64,000 nt of DNA, taken from positions 57,927-121,926 of the forward strand of contig JANWYJ010000038.1 of assembly GCA_025055115.1 (NCBI GenBank), in the 5' to 3' direction. The notes beneath the pieces were generated by a model. That model ran no database searches and was not told the origin of the DNA. It saw nothing but the letters and a program-made list of their open reading frames with translations. Below are positions 25,701-33,612 of the stretch, piece by piece. Both the position numbers and the translations under genes were made by a program. The stretch is from Gemmata sp. (GTDB taxonomy: Bacteria; Planctomycetota; Planctomycetia; Gemmatales; Gemmataceae). The number at the start of each line of letters is the position of its first letter. The first letter of the stretch is position 1.

Positions 25701-27092
25701 GGCGATAACGCTCACTTCACGCTGGTCGGTAATACGCTGGCCACGGTCAACACGTTCCCGCTGAGCACGGCCAATTACAACGTCGTCATCCGGGCCACCG
25801 ATGCCGACAGCGCCTATAGTACGGTGTTCAGCGAACAGACATTCACCATCGCCGCGGCCGACCCGAACCCGCCGCCGGCAACCCCGATTCTGAATGTGCC
25901 CTCATCGCTCGTCTTCACCGAAGGCAGCGCCGTGGCTGCCAACATTGCCGCGGCACCGGGTGATACCAACTCGATTGTGACGGTGACGGTTTCCGGAGTG
26001 CCGGCGAACGTGTCGTTCTCTGCGGGGGTGAACAACGGCGATGGTACTTGGACCTTCACTTTATCTCAACTTTCGGGCTTGCTGATCAGCGCCACCGATA
26101 GTGGCTCGTTCACTCTGACCGTCACGGCGACGGCGGCGCGCGCCGGCAGCACACGCACGGCCTCGGCCACCGCGACAATCACCGTGACCGTCCTCAATGC
26201 CGCACCGACGGTGACTGTCGAAGCCCCCCTGACGTTCAATCCGCGTTTGCCGCTGTCGATCCGTGTCAGCGCCAACGATGTTGGCCAAGACACGATTCAA
26301 TCGGTCACCATCAACTGGGGTGATGGCACGGTGCAAACTTTCCCCGGCTTGCCTGGAACGTATACACACCGCTATCCCATTGCTAACCGCCCCTACACGA
26401 TCACCGTGACGGTGACGGATGAAGATGGTTCCTACACCACGGTGGTGGGGGGCGGGACCGCAGCGCGATTAGAAACCGCCTCACAAGCCGAAGTGGCCGG
26501 GTTGTATCTCGACCTGTTGGGACGCGAGGTTGATGATACCGGCCTTAACGATTGGTCGGCGTTGCTGGATGCCGGGGTTCCGCTGCAGCAGGTTATCGCG
26601 GGTATTCTTGGTTCGGTGGAATATCGCGAGCGGATCGTCAGAGAGTTGTACATTCGCTATCTGGACCGTCTGCCCGATCCGCAGGGTTTGGCTTTCCATG
26701 TGGAGCTATACGCTACCGGTGGCGAGCGGGCGGTGAAACAGAGCATTCTGGCCTCCGAGGAATTCTTCCTCAAAAATGGTGGAACCAACGCGAGCTTCCT
26801 GGCCGCGTTGTACCTCGCGGTCTTGGAGCGCGAGATCGACCCGTGGGGTGAGGCGGAGTTTCTCCGGGTGCTGAACTTTGGAGCGTCGCGAGCGGAAGTG
26901 GTCCGCATCGTTCTGGATAGCGCTGAAGGCGTCGCCAACCAGGTCAGCGAGGCTTACGAACTGTTCCTGGGCCGCGCCGCTGACGCCGGCGGCATGGCCA
27001 GTTGGACGAATTTCGCCATGAACGACCCCGCCCGCTTCTTGGTCGAATTCCTCAGCAGCGAGGAATACGTCCAGCGCTGGCAGGTCGTTTGA
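22776..27092 (+). CDS. Giant secreted repeat protein: beta-propeller, cadherin-like, PKD, DUF4214
   Basis: 1438 residues from ATG 22776 (GTG 22767 also possible). The N-terminus is arginine-rich and carries 'LTLETLEARDVPA', the form seen at the start of many large exported planctomycete proteins. Residues about 55-555 hold TolB/PD40-type repeats ('ISDDGNYVVYLS', 'ISADGKWVAFF', 'ISGDGKWITFVS', 'ISNNGRYVAYIS'). Residues about 565-1060 hold cadherin-like units of the form LVSGAGDTDNGxFTI...L; the first part is unusually rich in the dipeptide FQ. A PKD-like domain ('VTINWGDGTVQTFPG') lies near 1160-1220 and two to three DUF4214 units ('YLDLLGREVDDTGLNDW', 'FLGRAADAGGMASW') end the protein. Probably a cell-surface or matrix adhesin. 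Confidence 0.85.
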   Translation: MMRMWRRRWASSRSQSSRSPAVETNRPRLTLETLEARDVPAVTLVSFAASGTASASANNDSTLPFVATSISDDGNYVVYLSQATNLVTNQSDTNGVNDVFLFDRANNTTRLISRQHGTTATAANGESFAPVISADGKWVAFFNSGTNLVENFTSQGSGYQVYLYSVENDSLTLVTRKAGATGNVGIVSSDIPQQGQIAISNDGSFIAYISDTYDLVANYSTSENFWTQAGYLPVDAYLYNRHTGTNTLVSHVPGSPSRGANDWTTLVTISGGSTYNPTTQTASGTVVFSSSATNLVSNQDDNTSTLDIFRYDIATGTTSLVTHAPTDTKKAVASSSDQDLFPASVSDDGKFITYASRSRNLVANQSDSIGTYDVFVYDVANATTTLVSRTASSATTAAGATYTLLSGNFPLISGDGKWITFVSASNNLLSPSLSGNATRVYLYEVATGEITLVSRNSETGAAVSGTNPSISNNGRYVAYISTTSAPDVYVFDRTDNSVKLISHRTTSETTPTGGGNTLPRISGNGNVIAWTSTASTLVANDNNNKADVFINAINSGHNDPEDPDDGPQFQLTLNLDNADYAQFQVPVEYADQNFQFALVSGAGDADNFQFRLSPDGRLTLSDNFQWVPGSTEFQENFQIRVRLQGNTITEEMQFQFVLPKPPTAIGIDQFQLPPWTDEVMQFQTIGPSSETYQFQLVPGAGSDDNEQFQIVNGKLMRDTDFVEDQFTYLVRVRQQSTRFPGYYYDEQFTFVYKFTLSQNVVEAKSNVSVGSFAVPGSSRSYTYRLVSGSGDTDNGQFTISGNTLLTASNFPLQTANYSIRVRATDTQFQQILAEMVFTITAVIPPTDITPSSWGVPNAANAEVATLTTTGDPNGTYTYELVSGAGDTDNGLFTIVGDKLVTKDGFTTNKDTFSIRVRTTDATYSQFSYEEALTLVIQPTIQLSNTAITAGPNVTVGTLTTPNSSRSYTFSLVPGAGDNAHFTLVGNTLATVNTFPLSTANYNVVIRATDADSAYSTVFSEQTFTIAAADPNPPPATPILNVPSSLVFTEGSAVAANIAAAPGDTNSIVTVTVSGVPANVSFSAGVNNGDGTWTFTLSQLSGLLISATDSGSFTLTVTATAARAGSTRTASATATITVTVLNAAPTVTVEAPLTFNPRLPLSIRVSANDVGQDTIQSVTINWGDGTVQTFPGLPGTYTHRYPIANRPYTITVTVTDEDGSYTTVVGGGTAARLETASQAEVAGLYLDLLGREVDDTGLNDWSALLDAGVPLQQVIAGILGSVEYRERIVRELYIRYLDRLPDPQGLAFHVELYATGGERAVKQSILASEEFFLKNGGTNASFLAALYLAVLEREIDPWGEAEFLRVLNFGASRAEVVRIVLDSAEGVANQVSEAYELFLGRAADAGGMASWTNFAMNDPARFLVEFLSSEEYVQRWQVV

Positions 27093-27127
27093 AACACCGC
27101 GTTAGCGGCAAAACCTCCACTTTTTGG

Positions 27128-27163
27128 CCCCGGTGGGGCGGATTCGCATTCCGCCTGCCGGGG
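27128..27163 (+). terminator. Candidate intrinsic terminator after the giant secreted protein
   Basis: CCCCGG (27128-27133) and GGCGGA pair with TCCGCC and CCGGGG (27158-27163), with a small internal mismatch and a 7 nt loop. A modest T-rich stretch (TTTCGCTTT) follows. It lies 36 bp after the stop at 27092. Confidence 0.5.
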
Positions 27164-27217
27164 TTTCGCTTTAGCATAACCAAGACGGTCCGCAGCGGTT
27201 ATCTCCGTAGGTGTGTT

Positions 27218-27685
27218 ATGCCTCCGCCGGGTTTCTCTTGGGTTGATCCACCACGATTGGCGGCCTTGGCGCACCCGGAATCGAGTGACGACTTGCGCTG
27301 GCTGCGGCGCCAGGGTCTTGATGTGCTGATCTCGTTGACCGAAGACCCCCTGCCGCGGCATTGGATCAACGACAGCGGCATTCTGGCTGTCTCGGTGCCG
27401 GTACCAGATATGACGCCGCCCTCGGACCGGCAGCTCGATCATCTCATTACCACCATTCGCAAAGCGAACGATTCGGGCATGGGGGTGGCGATTCATTGTG
27501 CGGCCGGTCTGGGCCGCACGGGGACGGTTTTGGGGGCCTACTTCATTGCCCAAGGACTTTCGGCGCAGCAAGCGATCGCCAAAGTGCGTTCGTTGCGTCC
27601 GGGTTCGATCGAAACTCCCGAGCAGGAGCGCGCGCTGGAAGCCTACGCCCGCCGGCGGCGGCAAGCCACGGACCATTTGACCTAA
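27218..27685 (+). CDS. Dual-specificity/tyrosine phosphatase family protein
   Basis: 155 residues from ATG 27218; the longer open frame overlaps the preceding gene and is not used. The signature HCxxGxxRT is intact as 'HCAAGLGRTG' (His93, Cys94, Arg100), and 'VPVPDMTPP' supplies the general-acid Asp (Asp64). Size and layout resemble compact DUSP23-like enzymes. It is cytoplasmic, with no signal. Substrate unknown; bacterial members act on phosphotyrosine or on phosphorylated small molecules. It stands alone between the secreted repeat protein and the alkaline phosphatase. Confidence 0.88.
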   Translation: MPPPGFSWVDPPRLAALAHPESSDDLRWLRRQGLDVLISLTEDPLPRHWINDSGILAVSVPVPDMTPPSDRQLDHLITTIRKANDSGMGVAIHCAAGLGRTGTVLGAYFIAQGLSAQQAIAKVRSLRPGSIETPEQERALEAYARRRRQATDHLT

Positions 27686-27780
27686 GCTTCAACAACCTTT
27701 CACAGACCCGCCGTTGCTCCTGGCCGGCAAGTCGCCTAAAACGCCCCCACTTGCATCTTGACTCGGGAAGGTGATTGTCG

Positions 27781-29529
27781 ATGCGTGCGGCTGTGGGTGT
27801 GTTGTTGGTGGGTGTGGTCACGCTGGCTGGGGCTTTGGCGCTTGTTGCCGGGCTTCGCCCTCCCCCCGTAGCGCCGGCCGCGGAGCCGGCTGTCAAACTG
27901 GCGGTGCTGATCGTCTTCGATCAGCTCCGCGGCGACATGCTGCAACGCTGGCAGCCGCTATTTCGCAGCGATGGTTTCGTTCGCCTGCAGCGCGAGGGGG
28001 CGTGGTTTACCCACTGCTATTACCCTTATGGCACCACCACCACCGGCCCGGGTCATGCTTCCATGCTGACCGGTACTTGTGGTGACGTTCACGGCATCAT
28101 CAACAACAACTGGTTCGAGAACGGCTTGGCGGTCTACTGCGCCGGGGCCGATCGCTACGAACTCGTTCCGCCACTTCCTGCTTTTCCCACGAAAGGCAAG
28201 GGAAAAACGTCGACCTCCAAGGAGCCGAAGGAGATTGGGACCCCCGAACGGCTGCGGAGTGAAACGGTGGCCGATGTGTTGAAAGAAGCCACCGCTCAGC
28301 GGGCGAAGGTGTTTGGTCTTTCTCTGAAGGATCGGTCGGCGATTCTGCCGACCGGGCAACGGCCCGACGGGGCGTATTGGTTCTACGGTGTATTCGGCAC
28401 TTCCACCTACTATCGCGACACGGTTCATCCGTGGGTGAAGGCCTTCAACGAATCGCGCTGGGCCGATCGCTGGTTCGGCCACGATTGGACGCGCTATCGC
28501 CCCGATGTTGATTACGAATTGTGGAGTAGCCCGGACTACTCGCCCGGCGAAGGCAGTGGTGTCGCTCAGGGCGTCGCCTTCCCGCATCCGACGACCGGTG
28601 GTTCACCCACGCTCGGCCCGAAATATTACGAAGCCCTCGCCAACTCCCCCTTTGGCAACGATCTTTTGTGGGCATTCGCCAAAACCTGCATCCGCGCCGA
28701 ACAACTCGGTTTGCGCGATGTACCCGATTTGCTGGTGATTTCCTTTTCTTCCAACGACTTGATCGGCCACACCTGGGGGCCGGATTCGCAAGAAGTCCTG
28801 GACGTGACCCTCCGATCGGATGCCCTGATGGCCGAGATGTTGGATTTTCTTGATCGGCAGGTCGGCCGCGACCGGTACATTCTGGCCCTCACCGCCGATC
28901 ATGGTATCGGCCCGCTGACACAACGCAGTTTCGCCCAGGGGCTTCTGCCCAAAGACCTGCGCGTGGATACCACCGCCCTGCAAAATGCCCTGAACGCTCA
29001 TCTGAACACGGTTTTCGCCACAGTCTCAGACCGCGACGGGGCAGCAGCGAAGTGGATCGAAGCGGTGGTGCTACCGTGGTTTTACCTCAACCCGCGCGTG
29101 GTCAAAGCTTGTGGTCAATCGTTCGAGGCCGTGACCGCGGAAGCCGCGAAGTTCCTCAGCACCCAGGAGGGGATCGCTCGCGTCTTCACCCGGCAGCAGT
29201 TGATGGGATCAATGGCCCCCGCCGATGAAATCGCCTATCGCATGAAGCGGTCGTTCGATCCCCTCCGCAGTGGTGATTTGGGAGTGGTGTTGGTGCCTTA
29301 TGCCCTGCCCGGCAAGCCGGGATCGACCGGAACGACCCATGGGGCACCGTACAACTACGACCGGCACGTTCCTCTCTTGGTGTACGGCCCGGGCATTCGC
29401 GGCGGCATCCGCACCGAACCAACGACGCCGCAAGCGATTGCCAGTATCTTCGCCGAATGGCTCCGCATCCGCCGTCCGAAAGACGCTGAATTCCCCATCC
29501 CCACAACCTTGCGTGAAACATCACGCTGA
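27781..29529 (+). CDS. PafA-like alkaline phosphatase (exported)
   Basis: 582 residues from ATG 27781. A signal peptide or anchor covers residues 1-25. The alkaline phosphatase superfamily core is clear: metal Asp in 'LIVFDQLRGD' (Asp47), the Thr nucleophile in 'YGTTTTGPGHASM' (Thr88), 'INNNWF' (Asn near 109), 'SLKDRSA' (Lys183 and Arg185), 'TADHGIG' and 'THGAPYNYDRHVPLLVYG' (His). The Thr nucleophile plus Asn and K-x-R combination is the hallmark of PafA-type phosphomonoesterases, which take phosphate from diverse monoesters in the periplasm. Length fits the family (about 550). It probably serves phosphate scavenging; no Pho-box was identified. Confidence 0.88.
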   Translation: MRAAVGVLLVGVVTLAGALALVAGLRPPPVAPAAEPAVKLAVLIVFDQLRGDMLQRWQPLFRSDGFVRLQREGAWFTHCYYPYGTTTTGPGHASMLTGTCGDVHGIINNNWFENGLAVYCAGADRYELVPPLPAFPTKGKGKTSTSKEPKEIGTPERLRSETVADVLKEATAQRAKVFGLSLKDRSAILPTGQRPDGAYWFYGVFGTSTYYRDTVHPWVKAFNESRWADRWFGHDWTRYRPDVDYELWSSPDYSPGEGSGVAQGVAFPHPTTGGSPTLGPKYYEALANSPFGNDLLWAFAKTCIRAEQLGLRDVPDLLVISFSSNDLIGHTWGPDSQEVLDVTLRSDALMAEMLDFLDRQVGRDRYILALTADHGIGPLTQRSFAQGLLPKDLRVDTTALQNALNAHLNTVFATVSDRDGAAAKWIEAVVLPWFYLNPRVVKACGQSFEAVTAEAAKFLSTQEGIARVFTRQQLMGSMAPADEIAYRMKRSFDPLRSGDLGVVLVPYALPGKPGSTGTTHGAPYNYDRHVPLLVYGPGIRGGIRTEPTTPQAIASIFAEWLRIRRPKDAEFPIPTTLRETSR

Positions 29530-29747
29530 GAACCGCCAACGTCCCGGCGCGGAGGAATGTCCAAACCCCGCGCAACATGGCGTGTGGATTCTGGAGTATG
29601 AGCCTCAACGGGGGGCAGCGTGTCATCATCATAACCCGCTGCGCTGGTCTGGTTCGCGATCGTTTCATTTCCCACGATGGCAACACAGCCCCACGGGCTG
29701 CGACCGCCCGAGAAAGGCCTTCGTGACTCACACTGGGCTGGATGAGT

Positions 29748-29811
29748 GGGCCGGGTTCATCGGTTTCGTGGCCTGCGCTGGGCCGGGTTCATCGGTTTCG
29801 TGGCCTGCGCT
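29748..29811. repeat. 32 bp perfect tandem repeat next to a minus-strand gene end
   Basis: Bases 29748-29779 and 29780-29811 are identical. A third, partial copy (GGGTTCATCGGT) is inside the 3' coding end of the minus-strand gene that ends at 29820. The rest of the 290 bp gap (29530-29747) shows no gene. Confidence 0.95.
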
Positions 29812-29819
29812 GGGCCAAA

Positions 29820-30110
29820 TTAGCGGGTCGGGTTCATCGGTACGGTTCCGAGCGGAATCGTCATGCGGGCGAGGATTTCTTCGTACACCGCGAGCAAGAA
29901 TAGTCCGCCGCGGGTTGACAAGAAGGTTCCGGCCTCAGCCACCGCTTCGCCCGGGGGCTGGGGTTCGTTCAGGTAATAGTCGCGGGCCACCGGGTCCAGT
30001 TCGCGCCATTCGGCGATGCGATGGACCGTCAGACCCGGGGGTTTGCCCGCCCCACCACCGATCGTGACCAGCAAGATAACCCAACTGAGTAGGCAGCGTC
30101 GCACAGCCAT
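29820..30110 (-). CDS. Small exported protein of unknown function
   Basis: 96 residues. An N-terminal signal peptide ('CLLSWVILLVTIGGGAG', after a basic start) is followed by a mature part of about 75 residues with no known motif ('HRIAEWRELDPVARDYYLNE'). The ATG at 30110 was chosen because the hydrophobic signal begins just after it; the longer open frame upstream covers repeat-bearing intergenic DNA. Orphan gene, convergent with the phosphatase gene. Confidence 0.55.
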   Translation of the reverse strand: MAVRRCLLSWVILLVTIGGGAGKPPGLTVHRIAEWRELDPVARDYYLNEPQPPGEAVAEAGTFLSTRGGLFLLAVYEEILARMTIPLGTVPMNPTR

Positions 30111-30257
30111 GACTTCACCTCGTCGCGAACCGGGGCGTGGCGGACCTACTCCGCCCATCGCACTATCCGGGGAGAGGACCACGGCATAGCGTCGATTGGC
30201 GCCGATGCAAGAGAGAATTGGGGAAATTTTGGGGAAATATCGGCCTGGAAGCGTTTC

Positions 30258-30369
30258 GAGGGGTTCGGTGTTCGGGGTGTCGGCATGGTCGGTTCGGTCG
30301 CGGCCCCCAGGACAGGCGCCCAGATTGCAGTGAGGGGTTCGGCGTTCGGGGTGTCGGCATGGTCGGTTC
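30258..30369. repeat. 38 bp direct repeat, 74 bp offset
   Basis: Bases 30258-30295 and 30332-30369 differ at one position in 38. The 36 nt between them are unrelated. Same geometry as the pair at 3085-3195. Confidence 0.95.
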
Positions 30370-30536
30370 AGACGTTCTCGGGAGATGTTGGGCGTGCGGG
30401 CCATCTCGGGAGAAGCGGCCAACAGGCGCGATGAACACGGCTCGATGGCGCGAGCGGGCGGACAGTGCATTCCGCCGATTGTTCGACGTTCGGCAACAAC
30501 AACCGGGGACGAGGGTGGGGACTAGACAACATCCGG

Positions 30537-30580
30537 TCATAGCTTCAGCCACCCTTGCTCATAGCTTCAGCCACCCTTGC
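30537..30580. repeat. 22 bp perfect tandem repeat
   Basis: The unit at 30537-30558 is repeated without change at 30559-30580, about 175 bp before the next start codon. Confidence 0.95.
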
Positions 30581-30753
30581 AGCCAGCCGGGTCGATCGCT
30601 ACAATTCCTTTCTTCGGCATAGCACGTTGGGATTGCCGGTTCTCGCGTGATCGGCCGACACGCGGCAAGGCCCGGTAGGTGAATAATGGGTTCGGTCCCG
30701 CACGCCTCACCCACCACGTTGCGCGCGGGCCGCACCCGCGGGAGCAGAAAACC

Positions 30754-32142
30754 GTGACGGAAACACTCATCGACCTCAAAGCACTTCTTTTGGAACGGGA
30801 AGATTTTGAAGGGGGAATGGTTAGCAAGCTGCGGGAAGGCCTGGCCCAAGGTGGTTCGCAAATTCGCACCCTGCGCGACATCGTCGATACCCTCACTAAA
30901 CGCCTGGCCGTCGCCGCGCCGCCGATGCAGAAAAAACTTCACCTGAAACTCGGGATTGCCAACTACTTCCTCGGTTATGCCCGCGCCGCGGTGGAGCATC
31001 TGCAAAAAGCAGAAGGACCGCTGGCCTGGTTCTACCTGGGCCAAGCGCATGTGGCCCTGGGTCAAGCCCGCCCCTACAGTGAAGGCGAAGTCGGCCCCAG
31101 CGACACCACCGATCACTTCGACGCCGCTTTGAAAGCCTTCGAGAAGGCCGAAAAAGCCGGCTACGCCCCGCAATCGGTCCATCTGCAACGCGCTGGGGTT
31201 CTGCGGCTCCAAGGCCAACTGGCGGAAGCGAAAGCGATTCTGGCCAAACTCAAAGACGCGGCGGCCCACAACGCGGAATACTACTACCAAGAAGGCGCGG
31301 TCGCGGAAGCCGAAGGCGACCCGGTGCGCGCGGCCAAATACTACGAACGGGCCATCGAACTGCAACCGCAGCACACCGGGGCCCTGTTCCGCCTCGGCTT
31401 CCTCAACGACCAACAAGGCAACGATCAGGAAGCCATCGGCTACTACGAACGCTGCTTGAAGTACCCCCCGGTCGGCAAGGGGGTGTTGTACAACCTCGGT
31501 GTGCTGTACGAAGACAACGACATGTACGACAAAGCCACCGATTGCTTCCGCCGCCTCGCGAAAGCCGACCCCCGCGACGACCGCGCCAAACTGTTCGTCA
31601 AAGACGCCGAAGCCTCCCTGTCGATGTACTACAGCCCCGAAGACGAACAACAAAACGCCGATTTCCGCAAAGTGATGGAAATTCCCATCACCGACTTTGA
31701 ACTGTCGGTCCGCAGCCGCAACTGCCTGAAACGCATGAACATCAAAACACTGGGCGACCTGACCCGTGTGACCGAATCGCAACTGCTGGCCAGCAAAAAC
31801 TTTGGGGAAACATCTCTGGAAGAAATCCGCGCTATCATGAATTCCAAAGGGCTGCGGATTGGTCAATCCTTGGAACAAGGACAACAGTACGAACAATACC
31901 GTTACCGTCCGGCACAAAACCTCAGCCCCGAAGAACAAGCCATTCTCAATAAGCCCGTGAGCGAACTGAACCTTTCCGTCCGCGCCCGCAAATGCATGAA
32001 CCGGCTGAACATCACCACGCTCGGCGAACTCATCCAACGTACCGCGGATGAATTGCTCGAAGCCAAAAACTTCGGCATGACCTCACTCAATGAGGTCCGT
32101 GACCGCTTAGCACAATTCAACCTCAAGCTCCGTGGCGACTGA
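30754..32142 (+). CDS. TPR protein with two RNA-polymerase alpha-CTD-like domains
   Basis: 462 residues from the GTG at 30754 (GTG 30679 would add 25 residues of non-conserved character). Residues about 60-290 contain TPR units ('LGIANYFLGYARAAVEHLQK', 'GALFRLGFLNDQQGNDQEAI', 'VLYNLGVLYEDNDMYDKA'). Two copies of a helix-hairpin-helix domain of the RpoA C-terminal type follow: 'ELSVRSRNCLKRMNIKTLGD...KNFGETSLEEI' (about 302-370) and 'NLSVRARKCMNRLNITTLGE...KNFGMTSLNEV' (about 390-458). These conserve the DNA/sigma-contacting helix pattern of alpha-CTD. There is no alpha N-terminal domain, so it cannot be core alpha. It may recruit polymerase or bind UP-element DNA through its CTDs and partners through TPRs; function unproven. 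Confidence 0.85.
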   Translation: MTETLIDLKALLLEREDFEGGMVSKLREGLAQGGSQIRTLRDIVDTLTKRLAVAAPPMQKKLHLKLGIANYFLGYARAAVEHLQKAEGPLAWFYLGQAHVALGQARPYSEGEVGPSDTTDHFDAALKAFEKAEKAGYAPQSVHLQRAGVLRLQGQLAEAKAILAKLKDAAAHNAEYYYQEGAVAEAEGDPVRAAKYYERAIELQPQHTGALFRLGFLNDQQGNDQEAIGYYERCLKYPPVGKGVLYNLGVLYEDNDMYDKATDCFRRLAKADPRDDRAKLFVKDAEASLSMYYSPEDEQQNADFRKVMEIPITDFELSVRSRNCLKRMNIKTLGDLTRVTESQLLASKNFGETSLEEIRAIMNSKGLRIGQSLEQGQQYEQYRYRPAQNLSPEEQAILNKPVSELNLSVRARKCMNRLNITTLGELIQRTADELLEAKNFGMTSLNEVRDRLAQFNLKLRGD

Positions 32143-32209
32143 TCCTGGCGGGTCAGTCGGTCTCCGCGGCGATTCTCACGATCAGCCTCACGATCAGCAC
32201 GGCCCCGGA

Positions 32210-32423
32210 GCAACGGTCCGGTTGTCGGTTCTTCTGGGGCCGCGGAAAAGTCGTCGGCTCAAGCCGGAAGAAGGACAGGTCGCAACGGTCCGGTTGTCGG
32301 TTCTTCTGTGGCCGTGCGGCTCGGGCAGGGGTTCCGCCGGCAGCTTCTGCTGAAACTTCGCAACCAAGCCATTGCCAACGCCTTGGGTGCGGCTCGGGCA
32401 GGGGTTCCGCCGGCAGCTTCTGC
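32210..32423. repeat. Two abutting direct-repeat pairs (72 and 73 bp offsets)
   Basis: Pair A: 32210-32242 and 32282-32314, 32 of 33 identical. Pair B: 32314-32350 and 32387-32423, 37 of 37 identical. The second copy of A shares its last base with the first copy of B, giving the order A, spacer, A', B, spacer, B'. The two units are unrelated to each other. Confidence 0.95.
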
Positions 32424-32736
32424 GGCTGGAACTCTTTTGGTGTTGGTGCAATGGTCCGAGCGAGCGTACGCCTATCCCGGGAACAGTTGTCTGGGGAAGG
32501 GGGGGAGAATCAAGAACCGTTTGTCTGACCGCGGGGATGAGAACGCCGATCGCGGGAAGGGTAGTCTGGAGAATTGTGTCAGCAGAAGAAACTGCGATGC
32601 GAATTCGCGTTTCACCAAAGTATTGTCGCGAACTTTGAACAATGTAGCAATTTGGACACAAAATTATGGTGATACGTGAATCTTTTATTCTTTTAAGCAG
32701 GCTGACCTTGAGCTGCGATAGTCGAGCATTCAGGAT

Positions 32737-32759
32737 AATGATGGGTCCCCCCCATCATT
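32737..32759. promoter_or_regulatory. Perfect inverted repeat upstream of the PEP-CTERM gene
   Basis: AATGATGGG (32737-32745) and CCCATCATT (32751-32759) form a perfect 9 bp dyad with a 5 nt centre, 33 bp before the start codon at 32793. There is no T-tract after it, so it fits an operator or 5' leader hairpin better than a terminator. Confidence 0.5.
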
Positions 32760-32792
32760 CCGATGGGTTCCTTTGCAACCCCCTGAATACGT

Positions 32793-33539
32793 ATGCTCGT
32801 CCGTTTCTTCACGGTCACGATGATGATCGGTAGCGCGGCCACAATGGCCTGGGCTGCGCCCATTACAACCCTCTTCAGTACCGGCCAAGGGCAAGTCGGT
32901 GGTATCGACCCGAACTATCGGATCACCCAGGCCGTAGGAGGATTGCCGGGTTTTTCGTACACCGCCGGCGGCAACGCCTACATCTTTTCAACCCCGGACG
33001 GTACCTATCCGATCTCGAATGGCGTCTGGGCGCTCAATAGCTACAACCCCCCTGGCTATCCCATGTCGCGCTGGATTGGGCCGTCGGTTCATGCGGAGCA
33101 AAACTGGCTCCACAGTTTTTGGGTGTATGAAACCACCTTCGATCTGACGGGTTACGACCCATCAACCGCGATCATTTCGGGGGCGATCGCCGCGGACAAT
33201 GCCGTGGAAATCTACCTCAACGGGGAAATGACCGGTTACTATTTCTCCTATCCCGGCGATCGGGCCTATGTGACCGACGCCTTTAATACCCAGACATTCA
33301 CGCTCACTTCCGGCTTCGTAGCGGGGCTGAACACACTGACCTTCTACGTTCGCAACGGCAATCCGTGTAACGATCGTTCCGCGCCGACGGGTTTGCGGGT
33401 GGCCCTGTCGGGCACTGCGGAGTGGCTTGCGGAAGCGGAAGCTTCCCCGGTGACGCCTGAACCCGCGACCGTGGTGGTGTTCGGGGTGGGGGCGATGGGC
33501 ATCGCAGGATATCTCCGCCGACGCCGGGTGGCCGGCTGA
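32793..33539 (+). CDS. PEP-CTERM sorted exported protein
   Basis: 248 residues. A signal peptide ('FFTVTMMIGSAATMAWA', cleavage near residue 23) precedes a beta-rich mature domain with 'VYETTFDLTGYDP' and 'NAVEIYLNGEMTGYYF', resembling galactose-binding-like sandwiches. The C-terminus has the sorting signal: 'TPEPATVVVFG', a hydrophobic helix, then 'LRRRRVAG'. PEP-CTERM proteins are processed by an exosortase and usually end up in the extracellular matrix; no exosortase gene lies in this window. Ligand unknown. Confidence 0.88.
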   Translation: MLVRFFTVTMMIGSAATMAWAAPITTLFSTGQGQVGGIDPNYRITQAVGGLPGFSYTAGGNAYIFSTPDGTYPISNGVWALNSYNPPGYPMSRWIGPSVHAEQNWLHSFWVYETTFDLTGYDPSTAIISGAIAADNAVEIYLNGEMTGYYFSYPGDRAYVTDAFNTQTFTLTSGFVAGLNTLTFYVRNGNPCNDRSAPTGLRVALSGTAEWLAEAEASPVTPEPATVVVFGVGAMGIAGYLRRRRVAG

Positions 33540-33612
33540 TCGCCCAGGCGGGGCAGCCGTGCTACCAAGCCTGTGGGTAGCCCACTTGGTGGCCGGCTGT
33601 TATCCTGAGAAT

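Larger units (their letters stand above)
30111..30753. other. Gene-free gap with repeats
   Basis: No convincing coding sequence in 643 bp. The open frames here have no start context and run through repeated DNA. The gap holds a 38 bp repeat pair (30258-30295, 30332-30369) and a 22 bp tandem (30537-30580). It separates a minus-strand gene from the plus-strand TPR/alpha-CTD gene, so it should contain at least two promoters; I could not identify them confidently. Confidence 0.6.
32143..32792. other. Gene-free gap with nested repeats
   Basis: 650 bp without a supportable gene. It contains the two overlapping direct-repeat pairs at 32210-32423 and a 23 bp inverted repeat at 32737-32759. The part from about 32580 to 32720 is AT-richer than its surroundings, as expected for a promoter of the next gene, but no clear hexamers were identified. 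Confidence 0.6.

Noticed and set aside
30137..30622. Open frame of 161 codons in the 30 kb gap
   Set aside because: Runs through two repeat pairs, has no ribosome-binding site and no protein-like composition.
32210..32423. Possible small CRISPR array (37 bp repeat, ~36 bp spacer geometry; same at 3085, 30258, 62570)
   Set aside because: Each locus has only two (once three) copies, the repeat differs at every locus, often comes from an adjacent gene end, and no cas genes are present.
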